Shown: in pieces, positions 45,701 through 56,428 of the stretch
How positions within the stretch are numbered: position 1 is the stretch's first letter
Layout of the letters: each line of letters begins with the position of its first letter
Assembly (NCBI GenBank): GCA_021521415.1
Contig: JAIQDT010000001.1
Coordinates: 1,860,001-1,924,000, forward strand
DNA: 64,000 nucleotides
Direction of reading: 5' to 3'
Origin: Bidens hawaiensis
Taxonomy: Eukaryota; Streptophyta; Magnoliopsida; Asterales; Asteraceae
The notes under the pieces: model-generated
What the model was told of the DNA's origin: nothing
Databases searched by the model: none
Seen by the model: only the letters and a program-made list of their open reading frames with translations
Made by a program: the position numbers and the translations under genes

Positions 45701-46031
45701 GTCTCTGATGTACCTCACAGCCAGTCGTCCTGACATCAAGTTTGCAGTCTGCCAATGTGCTCATTTCCAGGCTAATCCTAAACTCTCTCATTTAATTGCT
45801 ATTAAACGTATTTTTAGATATCTGAAGGAACAACCGAAGTTAGGTCTTTGGTATCCCAAACAATCAGAATTTGATCTTTATTCTTTTGCTGATAGCAATT
45901 ATGGTGGAGATGACATTGACAGGAAATCCACATCCGCTGGATGCCAGTTCTTAGGAGATCGTCTCATTTCATGGCAGTGTAAGAAACAGCAGACGGTGTT
46001 GGTATTCTTTGATTTTTTCACAGGTAAATGA
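42736..46031 (+). pseudogene. pol: Copia3 pol, decayed
   Basis: Protease core WYVDSGCSRNMT at about 42784-42820, then a pre-integrase segment. A frameshift near 43180 leads into integrase with LWHRRLGHANSKNL, MDLFGPV, CDDGTEF (usually SDNG-like) and NGVVERRNRTL; the CxxC zinc pair is deleted between PIKP and LINT. A 245-bp duplication follows (43718-44141). RT shows [25 protein letters not shown] and YVDDIIFGS (45400-45430), with frameshifts near 44880 and 45110 and stops at 45333-45335 and 45546-45548. RNase H begins (DSNYGGDDIDRKSTS) but is cut at LISWQCKKQQTV, losing its C-terminal catalytic part. Copia order (integrase before RT) is clear. Confidence 0.9.
43718..44141 (+). repeat. 245-bp internal duplication in Copia3 integrase
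   Basis: The segment coding VQNPVISNKSKMKTLYEIVY and on (43718-43880) is repeated at 43963-44121. Between them GGGTCCGTAGCTGATGAGTG recurs (43866, 43912, 43938 and again at 44112), together with an extra GATAAGTAACAAAT. The mosaic looks like repeated template slippage, not a simple unequal crossover. Confidence 0.88.
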
Positions 46032-46684
46032 GCAAAGGCTCAAGCTAATCTATCTTGTTTGAATGTCCATGAAGGAATTGACAGATGAATAGCCGGATTT
46101 CATGGATTAAGAGGAGTCATGGATCATTAGGATCAATGATTAAGGATTTTTATTGGATGTTTAGAGTTATATGTTGGAAATTAATGAACTAGTTGCAGTT
46201 TTAATGGAGATCTCGGTGATTTGGAGATGATGACACACTTTCTAAGAAGGAACCCAAAGGGTTCTCTGTCCACAGTTGTCAAGGAGTTCTCAGTTGACTT
46301 TCGTTGACCGAGATCACCTAGCCTTGACCGAGAACTCTTATTCTTGGTTAGATGTTGACCGAGAATTCCTCTTCTCGGTTGACTTTCGTTGACCAAAAAC
46401 ACAGGACTTAACGAGAACTCATGTTCTCGGTTAGATATTGATAGAGAACTCACGTTATTGACTGAGATCTCCCATGTGGACTTAAAACTCACTGTTGGGC
46501 TTAATTTAATTTGCAACAATTTTATTTATGATCTTATGGGCCAACAATGAGATGTTGGGCCTGCTCATCAGTCCTATGGTCAAATCAATGAGAGCCCATG
46601 TTTTAAAAATAATCTGACTAACTTATCTCAAAAACAAACTATTGTCAAGTTTACATTTACTAATTTGACTCGTTTGGTGCAATA
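46032..46684 (+). other. Copia3 spacer between pol and third ORF with CTCGGT motif array
   Basis: Non-coding, with GTTCTCGGTTGA and TTGACCGAGAACTC motifs in both orientations at 46205-46480, related to the leader array at 35915-36240. It could be a regulatory or splice-control region for the third ORF; this is inference only. Confidence 0.6.
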
Positions 46685-49253
46685 ATGGCTGATCAGGCCC
46701 CGTTAAAGTTTGTGGACACAAATAATATAGCTGGACATTTATTTGATCCACCAATGGCTCACAAGGATTTCAAGTCTATGATTGTCGGCCTCAGCACTTG
46801 CCGGATTTCTCACGCATTACGAGAAAACCCGGTTATATGCAAGAAAATGATCACTGAGTTTTGGAATAATGCCTCAATCAACCAATGAGGCCCAGATGGA
46901 GTTGTATCGATAGACTCCAAGGTTCAGAAGAAGCCAGTCAATATCACGGAGGCTATTATAAGGGAGGTGCTGCTGTTTGGTGATCAACCTGATTACCCGA
47001 CGGAATATTCTACTGCAGCTGTCTCTGAGATCCTCACCAGGATGGGTTACGAGGGTACTTATCCTTCGGCAATCAAGAAACTATTTCACACATAGAATGG
47101 TGGTTTTTTATACACACGTTCTTCACATTCGTGTCCGGAAGAAAGGGGGGTCTGACGAGATAAGTCATACTCAGATGTCTGCTGTCACTGTTCTGATCAT
47201 GGATTGGAATTATAACTACTCCAAGTTTGTCTTCAATGAGATGATGAGCAATTTGAAAGAAAAGAAGAAAGAGATGTTCCTAATGTATCCAAGATTTCTG
47301 CAAATGATCTTCGACTCACACTACACCGCCCTTGTCAGATCTGTTGATACGTTAGATATGAAGTCAATGGGACCCAACTCCTTTGGGTTAATGAAACAGT
47401 CCAGGAAAGGCTCCAAGATTGTCTATCAGGGCCTTCATGCTTTGAAAAATTTTGGCAGATTTGCTGAAACTGAAGCTGTACAAGTTTCTGCTCAAGTTGC
47501 CGACGAACATACGACACCAGTTCAAAGGCATTTGCTTCCTTTGAAATTAGTTCAGATGAAGAAGATGAGACAGAACACCGTGAGACGGACACTGCTCCAA
47601 ATGCCGAGAAATTGAGTGATCTTGAAGCTGTCAAAGCATTATTACAATCAACTGCTCTGAATCCTCCTCAAGAATTTGATGTAAATGAAGAAGATGATAC
47701 TCTCGAGGAACCAGCCAATGACCTCATCCCACGAAAAAGGAGAAAGAAAGACCCTAGGTCAGACGTGCTGGTTCCTGAAACTGAAACAACAACCGCTACA
47801 CCAACAACAACCACCGCACCAACAACATCCGCATTCACTAGCCCACAACAACCTGAGTCACACGCTTTAGAGACTCACGTTGAACCAAGTTCATCCATTG
47901 CAGAGCCACTGATTCAAGATCGGGTGTTAGATGACATTGATCGTGATTTTGATTTTGAGTCAGATATTCCACACACTGATGAGGAAAATGTACCATTCAC
48001 TGCTGCTCCCTCAAGCTCATCAGGCCCAGAAAACCAAGGCCATCCAAGCTCAAATGTTCCTGATAAGGTTGCCCAGATTCTTGTAATGCAAGAAAAATTT
48101 CTGCAGAACAAAGGCAAGGGCATTGTGCTAGAAGATGCTCCGGTTGACGTACAAGCTCTCCAACGTCGTGTCTTTGAGCTCGAACAAGATTCTGTTGTTA
48201 AAGATGTACGTATTAAAGAATTGGAATCTAGCAACACTGATAAAGATTCCAAGATTAAAGAGCTCCAATCCAGCATGGGAGAAATGACTGCTATATATCT
48301 AGATCTCCAACAAAAGCTTGTTCAGAAATTTGGAGATGAATTCAAGAGCAGTACTGATATAACCTCAAAGATGCCCAACGTTGATCATGGTGGTAGCTCT
48401 ACTATTCGCCCAGCTGACAACATATATGAATCTGAGACCTTGAAGCAGTACATGTCTGCACCACCAATCACCAAAGAAAAATCAGATAGAGTTCAGAGAA
48501 AGCTGTTGGTGAGGAAAAACTCAAATAAGAATGTCGAATCATCAGACCATCCAGACAGGTTCATTGTTACTTTTCAGAAGGGTTTTTCAGATAAATATGA
48601 TGATCGATCGGGAGTTGTATCATTTGGTTTTTGATGCTGAAAAGAACATGTGGTGGGTAAAGAGGAAGTCAGAGACCACTGAGTACTATAAGAAGATGAA
48701 AGATTTTGATTCCTAGACTAAAGTGGATCTCAGTGATTTGATAAACTCTCCATTCCACAATCCGTCTAATGACAAACGTGCTAGGGATTTCTGGAACTTT
48801 CTAAGAAGTCAGGTTGATCGAGGCTTTCCAACAATGCCAACTGCTGAGTCGTTATTGAAGAAACGTAAAGGGGTTGTGGATCCAAAAACAGGAAAGATAA
48901 TGGTCAACGTTATGTGGCCTGCTACAAAGAAGGCCACCCACACTCCTGTGCCTGATGCGATTCCAGATGGAACATTGGACAACATGAGGTTCTGGATGTT
49001 TGATAGTATTACTGCCACTGTGGTTGTCAAATTACAAAAGGGCAAATGACAGTATAGATTTGTTGATCCAAGAGACTTGTTAAAGTTTGGGGAGAAGGAT
49101 ATCAAGACTCTCAGCGTGTTTCAGATAATAGCTTATCCAATTTTTGAGACGGCTGCCAAAGAATACACGAGTATGGTAGCTTCTATTATCATGTGCAAGT
49201 TTTGGGTTGGTGCGTTGAAAGATGTTGATATTGATTACATGGAGCATGATTGA
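46685..49253 (+). pseudogene. Third (post-pol, env-position) ORF of Copia3, decayed
   Basis: Starts MADQAPLKFVDTNNIAGHLF at 46685. It continues over a stop (46886-46888) and frameshifts into a segment with SRRKKGGSDEI-like and MYPRFLQMIFDSHYTALVR motifs (47100-47330) and a Thr/Pro/Ser-rich linker (47612-48060). A short coiled coil follows (48140-48330), and then a C-terminal domain near 48720-49253 with DPKTGKIMVNVMW and FVDPRDLLKFGEKDI. SIRE elements are known to carry such an ORF in the env position. I see no hydrophobic anchor or signal peptide, so a fusion envelope is unsupported. The polypurine tract follows 17 bp after the last TGA (49251-49253). Confidence 0.7.
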
Positions 49254-49269
49254 AGACCAATCTACAAAC

Positions 49270-49280
49270 CAGGGGGAGAT
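49270..49280 (+). promoter_or_regulatory. Polypurine tract of Copia3
   Basis: CAGGGGGAGAT directly precedes the 3' LTR. Confidence 0.8.
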
Positions 49281-49683
49281 TTTTAGGCCTAGATTAGAGT
49301 GGTTTATACTTAGTCTATATGTGTTTGGGCTGAGTATGTAATATGGGTTTGGGCCGCGTATGTAAACCGAGATCCCTTGGGATCTCGGTGGGCTTTTCGT
49401 TAGTATTGGGCTTGTGTAGTTGGTTCCCTATAAATAGCGTGTATTGTATAGGGTTTAAGGTTGTTCATTCAGTTATTAGTCTTTGGCCGTCTAAGTGTTA
49501 CTAGACGAGGTTGTAATCATCGCGCTTAAGCACCCGACGTATAATAATACGTGTGTTTTGAAGCAATCATTGTGTTACTGGTTTGTGTTATTTCGTGTTC
49601 TTGAATCACAGAGTATTGGAATTTTGCACCAATACTTGGTTTGTTGATATCATAATTGTAGTGATCCAGATTCGGGAAATACA
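49281..49683 (+). repeat. 3' LTR of Copia3
   Basis: 403 bp, the same length as the 5' LTR, with CCTATAAATAG near 49428. Ends GGGAAATACA. Confidence 0.9.

Positions 49684-49684
<1 letters not shown>

Positions 49685-49742
<58 letters not shown>
49685..49742. repeat. TA microsatellite
   Basis: About 29 TA units directly after the 3' LTR of Copia3. The TATATA left of the 5' LTR (35287-35293) is presumably the other side of the same target tract. Confidence 0.9.
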
Positions 49743-49743
<1 letters not shown>

Positions 49744-50007
49744 CGTCAATATTTTAATGGTTTGTAGAAGAAAGTAGAGGTTAATTTTTTCAAAAAATTA
49801 AAATTCAAAAAGAGATATGACGGTTTAGCATTGTTGATGCTCAAACTTTTATTGGGAAGTAAGAAAGGGTTGACTTATTTATAATGTAATAGTGCCATGA
49901 TCTTTACAACAGTTTATCTTATAGGTCAAACTCGTTTTTTTCGTTATGAAAAATAACAACTGTTTTGTTCTTCTACATAAATAGTCCGTGAATTAATCTT
50001 CTAGATG
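49743..50007. other. Non-coding, downstream of GDSL pseudogene
   Basis: AT-rich sequence; on the minus strand it would be the 3' flank of the lipase pseudogene. Nothing else seen. Confidence 0.5.
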
Positions 50008-51226
50008 CTAGAACAATGTATTCACTAAATCTTGAAGAATTTGATTTACAATGATGCTACTTCCTTTTTCCGTCAGGTGGAAACCATCCCAAAAGAAATA
50101 TTTAGACCGGTCAGGGCACGTAGGGGCTAGTTTGTTACGTAAATATGCCACCTCCAACTCTCCAGTTCCACAACATCCTTTGTCCACAACGTCGAACCCT
50201 AGCAAAATAGAAAATAAACAGAAGAAAAAGCTTTTTAAGAATTTGAGGCTGCAAACTGATTTTGATGATCTTAAAACCGTAAAAATAGGAGCCTTGCTAA
50301 TAATTTAAAATTATACCGTATTTTTGATGGTTTTCGATAATGTTTATCAGAGCATTGTAGTAATCAATAACCACAACTCTGAATTGAGAATAGCTTGTTG
50401 TCGAAAACTGATGCTTTTTTTTTAAAATGTTGTTGGACAATTGTGCTGCATTGTTCTGGTCTTCTCCACAACTCCTCTGTAGACCTCCAGCTAAGGTCCT
50501 CATGGTAGGCAAACAACCGATGGGCACTGCGTTAAAGACAACTATCTTTCTTACTCCTAACGTGTATATTTCCTTCGGATGGGCATAGCTAACATATGTT
50601 AGAATATGATTTTAGACAACTTTCACAAACAATTTAATATTATCTTAATATTATATGCATGTTTTATATTACCAATCACTTGTTAATAGTTATTTTCCAT
50701 TTAGCGAAGCAAAGTCTGGTTAGGTAAATAGACTACAATTAATAACATGCTTTAGAGTACTAAACTACTAATACAGAATAGGTACCTTAATGAAATCCAA
50801 GAGTAGATTTACAATCATGTTAGCATAAGATGGAGGATCATATTGTAATCTTCTAACGGGAAAGGAAAGAAACATATCGTTTGTGCCGGCAACTATCGCA
50901 ACTACGCTTTGTTGATTATATTATTGGTAGCTTCTTCTCGAATATTTGTCTTGAGCTTTCCAATATATTGTTTAAACATGTCCAGTTGAACCGACATCGG
51001 TGTAGCAGACTAATTGTTGTATGTAAAATTAGGTGAAAAAGTAAGCACAACTCAAATGAATGTAAATATACATAACAATGGTATCAATTATTAACGTGAA
51101 TATTTAAATTGAAAGCAAGGTATTCATTCATACCGATATCGTCGTTGTCATTGGATTAAACCCGCTGGCCGCTGAAGCAAAACTTACGCCTGTTTGAAGA
51201 TCTTTGTCTTTTAATCAAGGGTCTAG

Positions 51227-54200
51227 TGTTAGATATTGAGCTAAATTGAATAGATGGTCAAGAGTTAGTCAATGACAGTTGAGTTAGATTGGTTATGTCA
51301 AAGTTGGTAAAGTTGAAGATGTTACTCAGCTGTAACTTCAGAGACTGTTTTGTTACTCAGTTGTAACTTCAGGGACTGTTTCTGTTATTTCTTAAAACAT
51401 TGATGCTGAAGCCGTTAGCAAGTGGTTAGGGTTATAATTGGGGTTTTTTTTTCTCAATTTAGTTTTAATTCATTTTTATTGTAATCTTTCTCAGTACTCT
51501 CTCAGATTTCGATTTCTTTGTAATTGTTCTGATTGTTCATAATAATAGACGAGTAATCTTTTGATCGTGTTCTTCTTCTGGTGCTTTGTAATTCCGCTAA
51601 ATAGTTAACAATTGGTACCAGAGCCTCGGCTCTTGATCTCAGAAGAAGGTTCTTGAAATTCGATTGAAGATTCTTCAATGGTGACTGGTGCAAAGTTTGA
51701 TATTGAAAAGTTTGATGGAAAGAATGATTTTAGTTTGTGGCGGGTTAAGATGCGGGCACTGTTGGTACATTAGGGCATCTCCGATGCTTTGTTGGGTGAA
51801 CCAAATATGCCGGAAGCATTGACAGACAAGGAAAAGAAAGATATTCTTGAGAAGGCCCACAGTGCCATTATCTTGAGTCTTGGAGATAGGGTTCTAAGGG
51901 AGGTGTCTAAAGAACTAACTACTGCAGGTGTTTGGGCTAAATTGGAAAGGCTCTACATGACCAAATCGTTAGCCAATCGTTTGTATTTGAAGAAAAGGTT
52001 GTATATGTTTCAGATGAATTCTGGTAAGTCAATTGAAGATCATATTGATGAATTTAATAAGATTATTCTTGATCTTGAAAATATTGAGGTGGAAATAGAT
52101 GATGAGGATCAAGCAATTATTTTCTTGGCCTCAATACCTGTTTCATATGAACATTTTGTTGACACCTTAATGTTTGGGAGAGATAGTTTGTCAATGGATG
52201 ATGTAGTGTCTGCTATGAATTCTAAAGAATTGCACAAGAAGGATGATACAAGGGATGATGGGGCTGATGGGTTGTTTGTTAGAGGTAGACCCGAATAAAG
52301 AAATCACAAGAACAAGAATTCAGTATCAAGATCCAAGTCTAAGGGAAAGAAGAGATGTTTTGTATGTAATTCAGAGAGTCATTTTAAAAGAGATTGTCCT
52401 GAATGGAGAAAGAAGAAGGCAGAATTCAAGTCTAACAAGAAGCATGGTGCTCAATCTGAAGAATCACAAGATGGTTATGATAGTGCAGAAGTCTACATGG
52501 TTGCTAATCAGGGATCAAAGACTGATTGGGTATTCGATAGCGGTTGTTCTTATCATATGACACCTCATAAGGAGTTCTTTAAGGATTTGATCTTGGAGAA
52601 ATAGGGTGTGGTTCAATTGGGTGATGACAGTTCATGCCAGATTCAAGGTATGGGTACAATCTCTTTTAAGTTGAAGAAAGTTAGGTTCTCTAGGGGTATT
52701 CATAGAACAAAAGGGATCCTAGATTACATTTATGCAGATCTATGGGGGCCATCTAAGGATTTGTCACTTGACGGTGCCTCATATTTCTTGTCAATAATAG
52801 ATGATTATTCACGAAGGGTGTGGGTATACATCATAATGAACAAGTCTGATGCATTTGATAAGTTCAAAGAATGGAAGACTCTTGTTGAAAATCAGACTGA
52901 AAAGAAAATAAAAAAGTTGAGAACAGATAATGGGTTGGAGTTCTGTAGTGGTGAATTCTTTAGATACTGTAAAGAACATGGGATTGATAGGCATCTTACT
53001 ATACCAGGAACTCCACAACAAAATGGCTTGGTGGAAAGAATGAACAGAACATTGTTAGAAAAGGTCAGGTGTATGCTCTTTACTGCTGGTCTGCCAAAGT
53101 CTTATTGGGCAGAGGCATTGAAGACAGCTGCATATTTAGTGAACAGGTCACCATCTTCTGCTATTGAGATGACGGTTCCCATGGAGAAGTGGTCGAAGAC
53201 TAACTATGATAATCTAAGAGTGTTTGGGTGTTTAGTATATTCTCATGTAAGTAAAGGCAAGTTAGAACCTAGAGCTCAAAAATGTATTTTTTTGGGATAC
53301 CCTGAGGGTGTGAAAGGGTATAGGTTGTGGAGGTTGGAAAATGGTAGTCCTAAGATAATTGTTAGTCGAAATGTGGTTTTTAAGGAAAATATTTTGTATA
53401 AAGATGTTAAGGGTAAAACTGTAAATTACCAAGATGATGGTAAGAATGTTCAAATTGAGGTGGAGTTGCCTCAGGATGAACACAAGGACACAGTTGTTAC
53501 TAGTGATCAATCTGAAAGTTCTCGAACAAGTAGTACAAGGCAGAGTATTGCAGCTAATAGGCCAAAAAGGAATATAGTTCCACCTATTAGGTTCAGAGAT
53601 GATTTGTCAGCATTTGTCTTTTGTGTGGCTCCAGAAGAATCTGCAAGTGAATCATTGACCTATCAAGAGGCTGTATAGTCTAAAGATAAGGAGAAATGGT
53701 TAGCAGCCATGAAAGAAGAAATGAGTTCTTTGCTCAAGAATAAAACTTGGGTCATTGTAGATAAACTAGAAGATCAAAGATGTGTGGATTGCAAGTGGAT
53801 CTTCAAGATAAAAGAGGGTTTAAAAGGAGAAGAACCCAGGTATAAGGCAAGATTAGTTGCCAAAGGATTTACACAAAGGGCTGGGATAGACTATGGTGAA
53901 GTGTTCTCACCTGTAGTCAAACATGCCTCTATAAGGGCAATTTTGTCATTAACAGCTGTATTTGACTTAGAGCTTGAACAACTTGATGTCAAAACAGCTT
54001 TTCTGCATGGTGATTTGGAAGAAACAATATATATGAGACAACCTACTGGTTTTGAGGTTGACAAAGAAGGGAATAAAGTCTGCTTGTTACAAAAGTCTTT
54101 GTATGGTCTCAAGCAATCACCGAGGCAGTGGTATTTGAAGTTTGACAGGCATGTAGTAACTCATGGGTTTAAAAGAAGCAGTTATGATATATGTGTGTAC

Positions 54201-55642
54201 TTAAAAGAGTATGGTGACAAGCAGTACGTGTATCTTTTACTCTATGTAGATGATATGCTAATAGCTTGTAAAGACAAGCAACAAATTGATGAGACTAAAA
54301 GGTTGTTAATGGAAGCTTTTGATATGAAAGAACCTGGAGAAGCTAAGAAGATTTTTGGCATGGAAATCTGTAGAGATAGGGCTGCTGGTACTATAAAGCT
54401 ATATCAAAGCTCTTATGTCAATAAGGTGCTTAAAGATTATTTCATGGATAACTGTAAGTCTGTCATTACATCACTTGCTTTACACTTCAGATTGTCTAGT
54501 TTGGATTCTCCAACTACTGATGAAGATAAGGGTAAAATGGTAAATGTACCATATGCAAGTGTTGTGGGTAGTCTTATGTACTTGATGGTGTGTACAAGAC
54601 CAGATATTGGTTATGCTGTCAGTGTTGTTAGTAGATATATCAGCAATCCTGGGAGACAACATTGGGAAGGTATTAAATGGATTTTTAGGTATCTAAGTGG
54701 TACTATGCATAAAGGTTTAGTTTTTGGTAAAATAGATAATTCGGATCAGGTTATCAGTGGGTATGTGGACTCTGATTTTGCCAAAGATTTGGACAAAGGG
54801 AGGTCCATTACTGGTTATGTGTTTAAAGTTTTTGGTGGAGTTGTAAGCTGGAAGGCAACATTGCAAAAGGTTGTTGCCTTATCCACCACTGAGGCTGAGT
54901 TCATTGCGCTGACTGAAGCAGTTAAAGAGTGTATTTGGCTTAAAGGTTTCATGTCAGATATGGGTCTTGAAATAGAAGAAGGGCTGGTGTATTGTGACAA
55001 TATGAGTGATATTCATCTGTCAAAACATCAGGTCTTTCATGAGAGATCAAAACATATTAGCCTAAAGCTGCATTGGATCAGAGAAGTTTTAAGTTCTAGG
55101 GAGATCAGGGTTGAGTATGTTGATACAAGACAATGCAGCTGACATGTTAACTAAGAGTGTGCCTGGAACTAAGTTTATGCATGTTTGGAATTATTGCATA
55201 TTTCTTAGGTTCAGGGACAGTTTTGTTATTTTTCAATTTCTGCTCAAAGGTGGAGATTGTTAGATATTGAGCTAAATTGAATAGATGGTCAAGAGTTAGT
55301 CAATGACAGTTGAGTTAGATTGGTTATGTCAAAGTTGGTAAAGTTGAAGATGTTACTCAGCGTAACTTCAGGGACTGTTTTGTTACTCAGTTGTAACTTC
55401 AGGGACTGTTTCTGTTATTTCTTAAAAACATTGATGTTGAAGCCGTTAGCAAGTGGTTAGGGTTATAATTTGGGGTTTTTTTTTCTCAATTTAGTTTTAA
55501 TTCATTTTTCTTGAAATCTTTCTCAGTACTCTCTCAGATTTCGATTTCATTGTAATTGTTCTGATTGTTCATAATAATAGACAAGTAATCTTTTGATCGT
55601 GTTCTTCTTCTGGTGCTTTGTAATTCCGCTAAATAGTTAACA
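51227..55642 (+). mobile_element. Copia2: full-length Copia element with target duplication
   Basis: LTRs 51227-51610 (384 bp) and 55258-55642 (385 bp) start TGTTAG and end GTTAACA. TCTAG is duplicated on both sides (51222-51226 and 55643-55647). The primer site is TGGTACCAGAGCC (51613-51625), a one-base variant of the tRNA-Met type. The polypurine tract AAAGGTGGAGAT lies at 55246-55257. Single-ORF gag-pol in Copia order, of Tnt1/Tork-like appearance. By eye the LTRs differ at about ten positions, so it is much younger than Copia3. It sits in an exon of the GDSL pseudogene. Confidence 0.95.
51678..55196 (+). pseudogene. gag-pol: Copia2 gag-pol polyprotein, single frame with four stops
   Basis: From ATG 51678 one frame runs to 55142, stopped at 51771-51773 (TAG), 52296-52298 (TAA), 52602-52604 (TAG) and 53676-53678 (TAG). 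A one-base loss near 55125 shifts the last residues (an ADMLTK-type end is still legible). Gag has a knuckle CFVCNSESHFKRDC (~52356-52397), protease VFDSGCSYHMT, and integrase ADLWGP, RTDNGLEF and NGLVERMNRTL. In the segment from 52608 the triad is D44, D107 and E143 (35-residue gap). RT has VKTAFLHGD and YVDDML (residues 179-182 from 53709). RNase H shows VDSDFAKD and STTEAEF. The HHCC pre-integrase zinc region is missing by an in-frame deletion between TISFKLK and KVRFSRG. Confidence 0.93.
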
Positions 55643-55712
55643 TCTAGAGATGCCGGAAGATAATCCTTCACTCCAAATGCCTCGGCTTCAAATTTCACAA
55701 AGGATAATTGCA

Positions 55713-56427
55713 GTTATTGTTGGAAAAAAAAATCAGTGAAACAAGAGTTTCCACAAAGTGAGAAATGTGTTTTTGACTTCTTTTTTCGCTAATTTGAACA
55801 ACAATGATTATATGTAATTGCGATTTTCGAGCATAATTGGTATATATATTTGGTTTGTGTTCGAGTTCTTTCCAACGAACCTAATCATGTCCAGCTTAAA
55901 ATCTATGATGGACAGGAAGGTATGTCAGTTTCAACACCTTCAATGATAGTGATAGTTGGTCATTTAATAATACGTTTTAGTAGGTTTTATAACTGTTGGT
56001 CGATTAATAATTGCCTAAAATAGTTTCCACTTGCGACATGGAAAACCTATGGTGTACATCTTAAACATAGTCCAAAAAGTTTGTTATGTGCATATAAACC
56101 ATCGTCGTTTCTCGCTTGTTGTCAATTACGTTTAAATCGTTAACTCCGTCTAACTTTATCATTAAATTAAGCATAATCCAAAAGTTTGTTTTGTGCATAT
56201 GAACCATCGTGGTTTCCCACTTGTTGCCAATTACGTTTAAATCGTTAACTCCGTCTAACTCTATCATTAAATTAAGTGTAAAAGTGACTTTTCACTAACG
56301 TATGAAGTCATATCGGTCTTTTTACATAAAATTATAAATTAATGTTAATAAAAGACTTTTATAAACTAAACAAGTTAAAAAAAAACAAATTATAACAATA
56401 TACATTTACCAAACACCCTTCATTCAC
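55713..56427. other. Intergenic, with one tandem repeat
   Basis: AT-rich sequence between the lipase pseudogene and the TRIM-like element. It contains the 106-bp direct repeat at 56062-56275. I could not recognise the missing first lipase exon here. Confidence 0.5.
56062..56275. repeat. Two-copy tandem repeat, ~107-bp unit
   Basis: Both units contain TGTGCATATnAACCATCGT, CCAATTACGTTTAAATCGTT (TCAATTACG in the first) and AACTCCGTCTAACT, with a handful of differences. Non-coding. Confidence 0.88.
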
Positions 56428-56428
56428 C

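Larger units (their letters stand above)
35294..49683 (+). mobile_element. Copia3: SIRE-type Copia element, old, with two nested solo LTRs
   Basis: Two 403-bp LTRs (35294-35696 and 49281-49683), an initiator-tRNA-Met primer site, gag with two zinc knuckles, protease, integrase, RT and RNase H in Copia order, an extra ORF after pol, and a polypurine tract. Large gag, a third ORF and a native length near 10.9 kb (14.4 kb minus two solo LTRs) fit the SIRE/Maximus lineage. The LTRs differ at roughly 25-30 of 403 positions by eye. Every gene has many stops and frameshifts. Flanks are TATAT on the left and TGATATAT on the right, so no clean target duplication is seen; the insertion lies in a TA tract beside the TIR element. 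Confidence 0.9.
50008..55700 (-). pseudogene. GDSL esterase/lipase pseudogene, 5'-truncated and cut by Copia2
   Basis: The only host-type gene in the window. On the minus strand the exons are: 55643-~55690 with AEAFGVKDYLPASLDP, continued beyond Copia2 at ~51134-51226 (TGVSFASAASGFNPMTTTIS); ~50785-51013 (SVQLDMFKQYIGKL and GTNDMFLSFPVRRLQYDP); ~50312-50589 (VFNAVPIGCLPTMRTLAGG); and 50008-~50195 (KGCCGTGELE, then FFWDGFHLTEKG). Introns have GT-AG ends. The GTND and D..H (DGFH) blocks of the family are present; the first exon with the catalytic GDS serine is not found. A one-base loss near 50900 shifts the frame, a TGA follows SLDP, and Copia2 splits that exon. Plant GDSL lipases are secreted SGNH hydrolases of broad substrate range; this copy is dead. 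Confidence 0.88.

Noticed and set aside
46685..49253. Retroviral envelope gene
   Set aside because: No signal peptide, glycoprotein-like cysteines or membrane anchor seen; only the position fits.
35289..49688. Target duplication of Copia3
   Set aside because: Left TATAT and right TGATA do not match and both lie in TA repeats, so none is claimed.
50008..50589. Functional GDSL lipase
   Set aside because: No serine exon, a frameshift, a stop and a retrotransposon in an exon.
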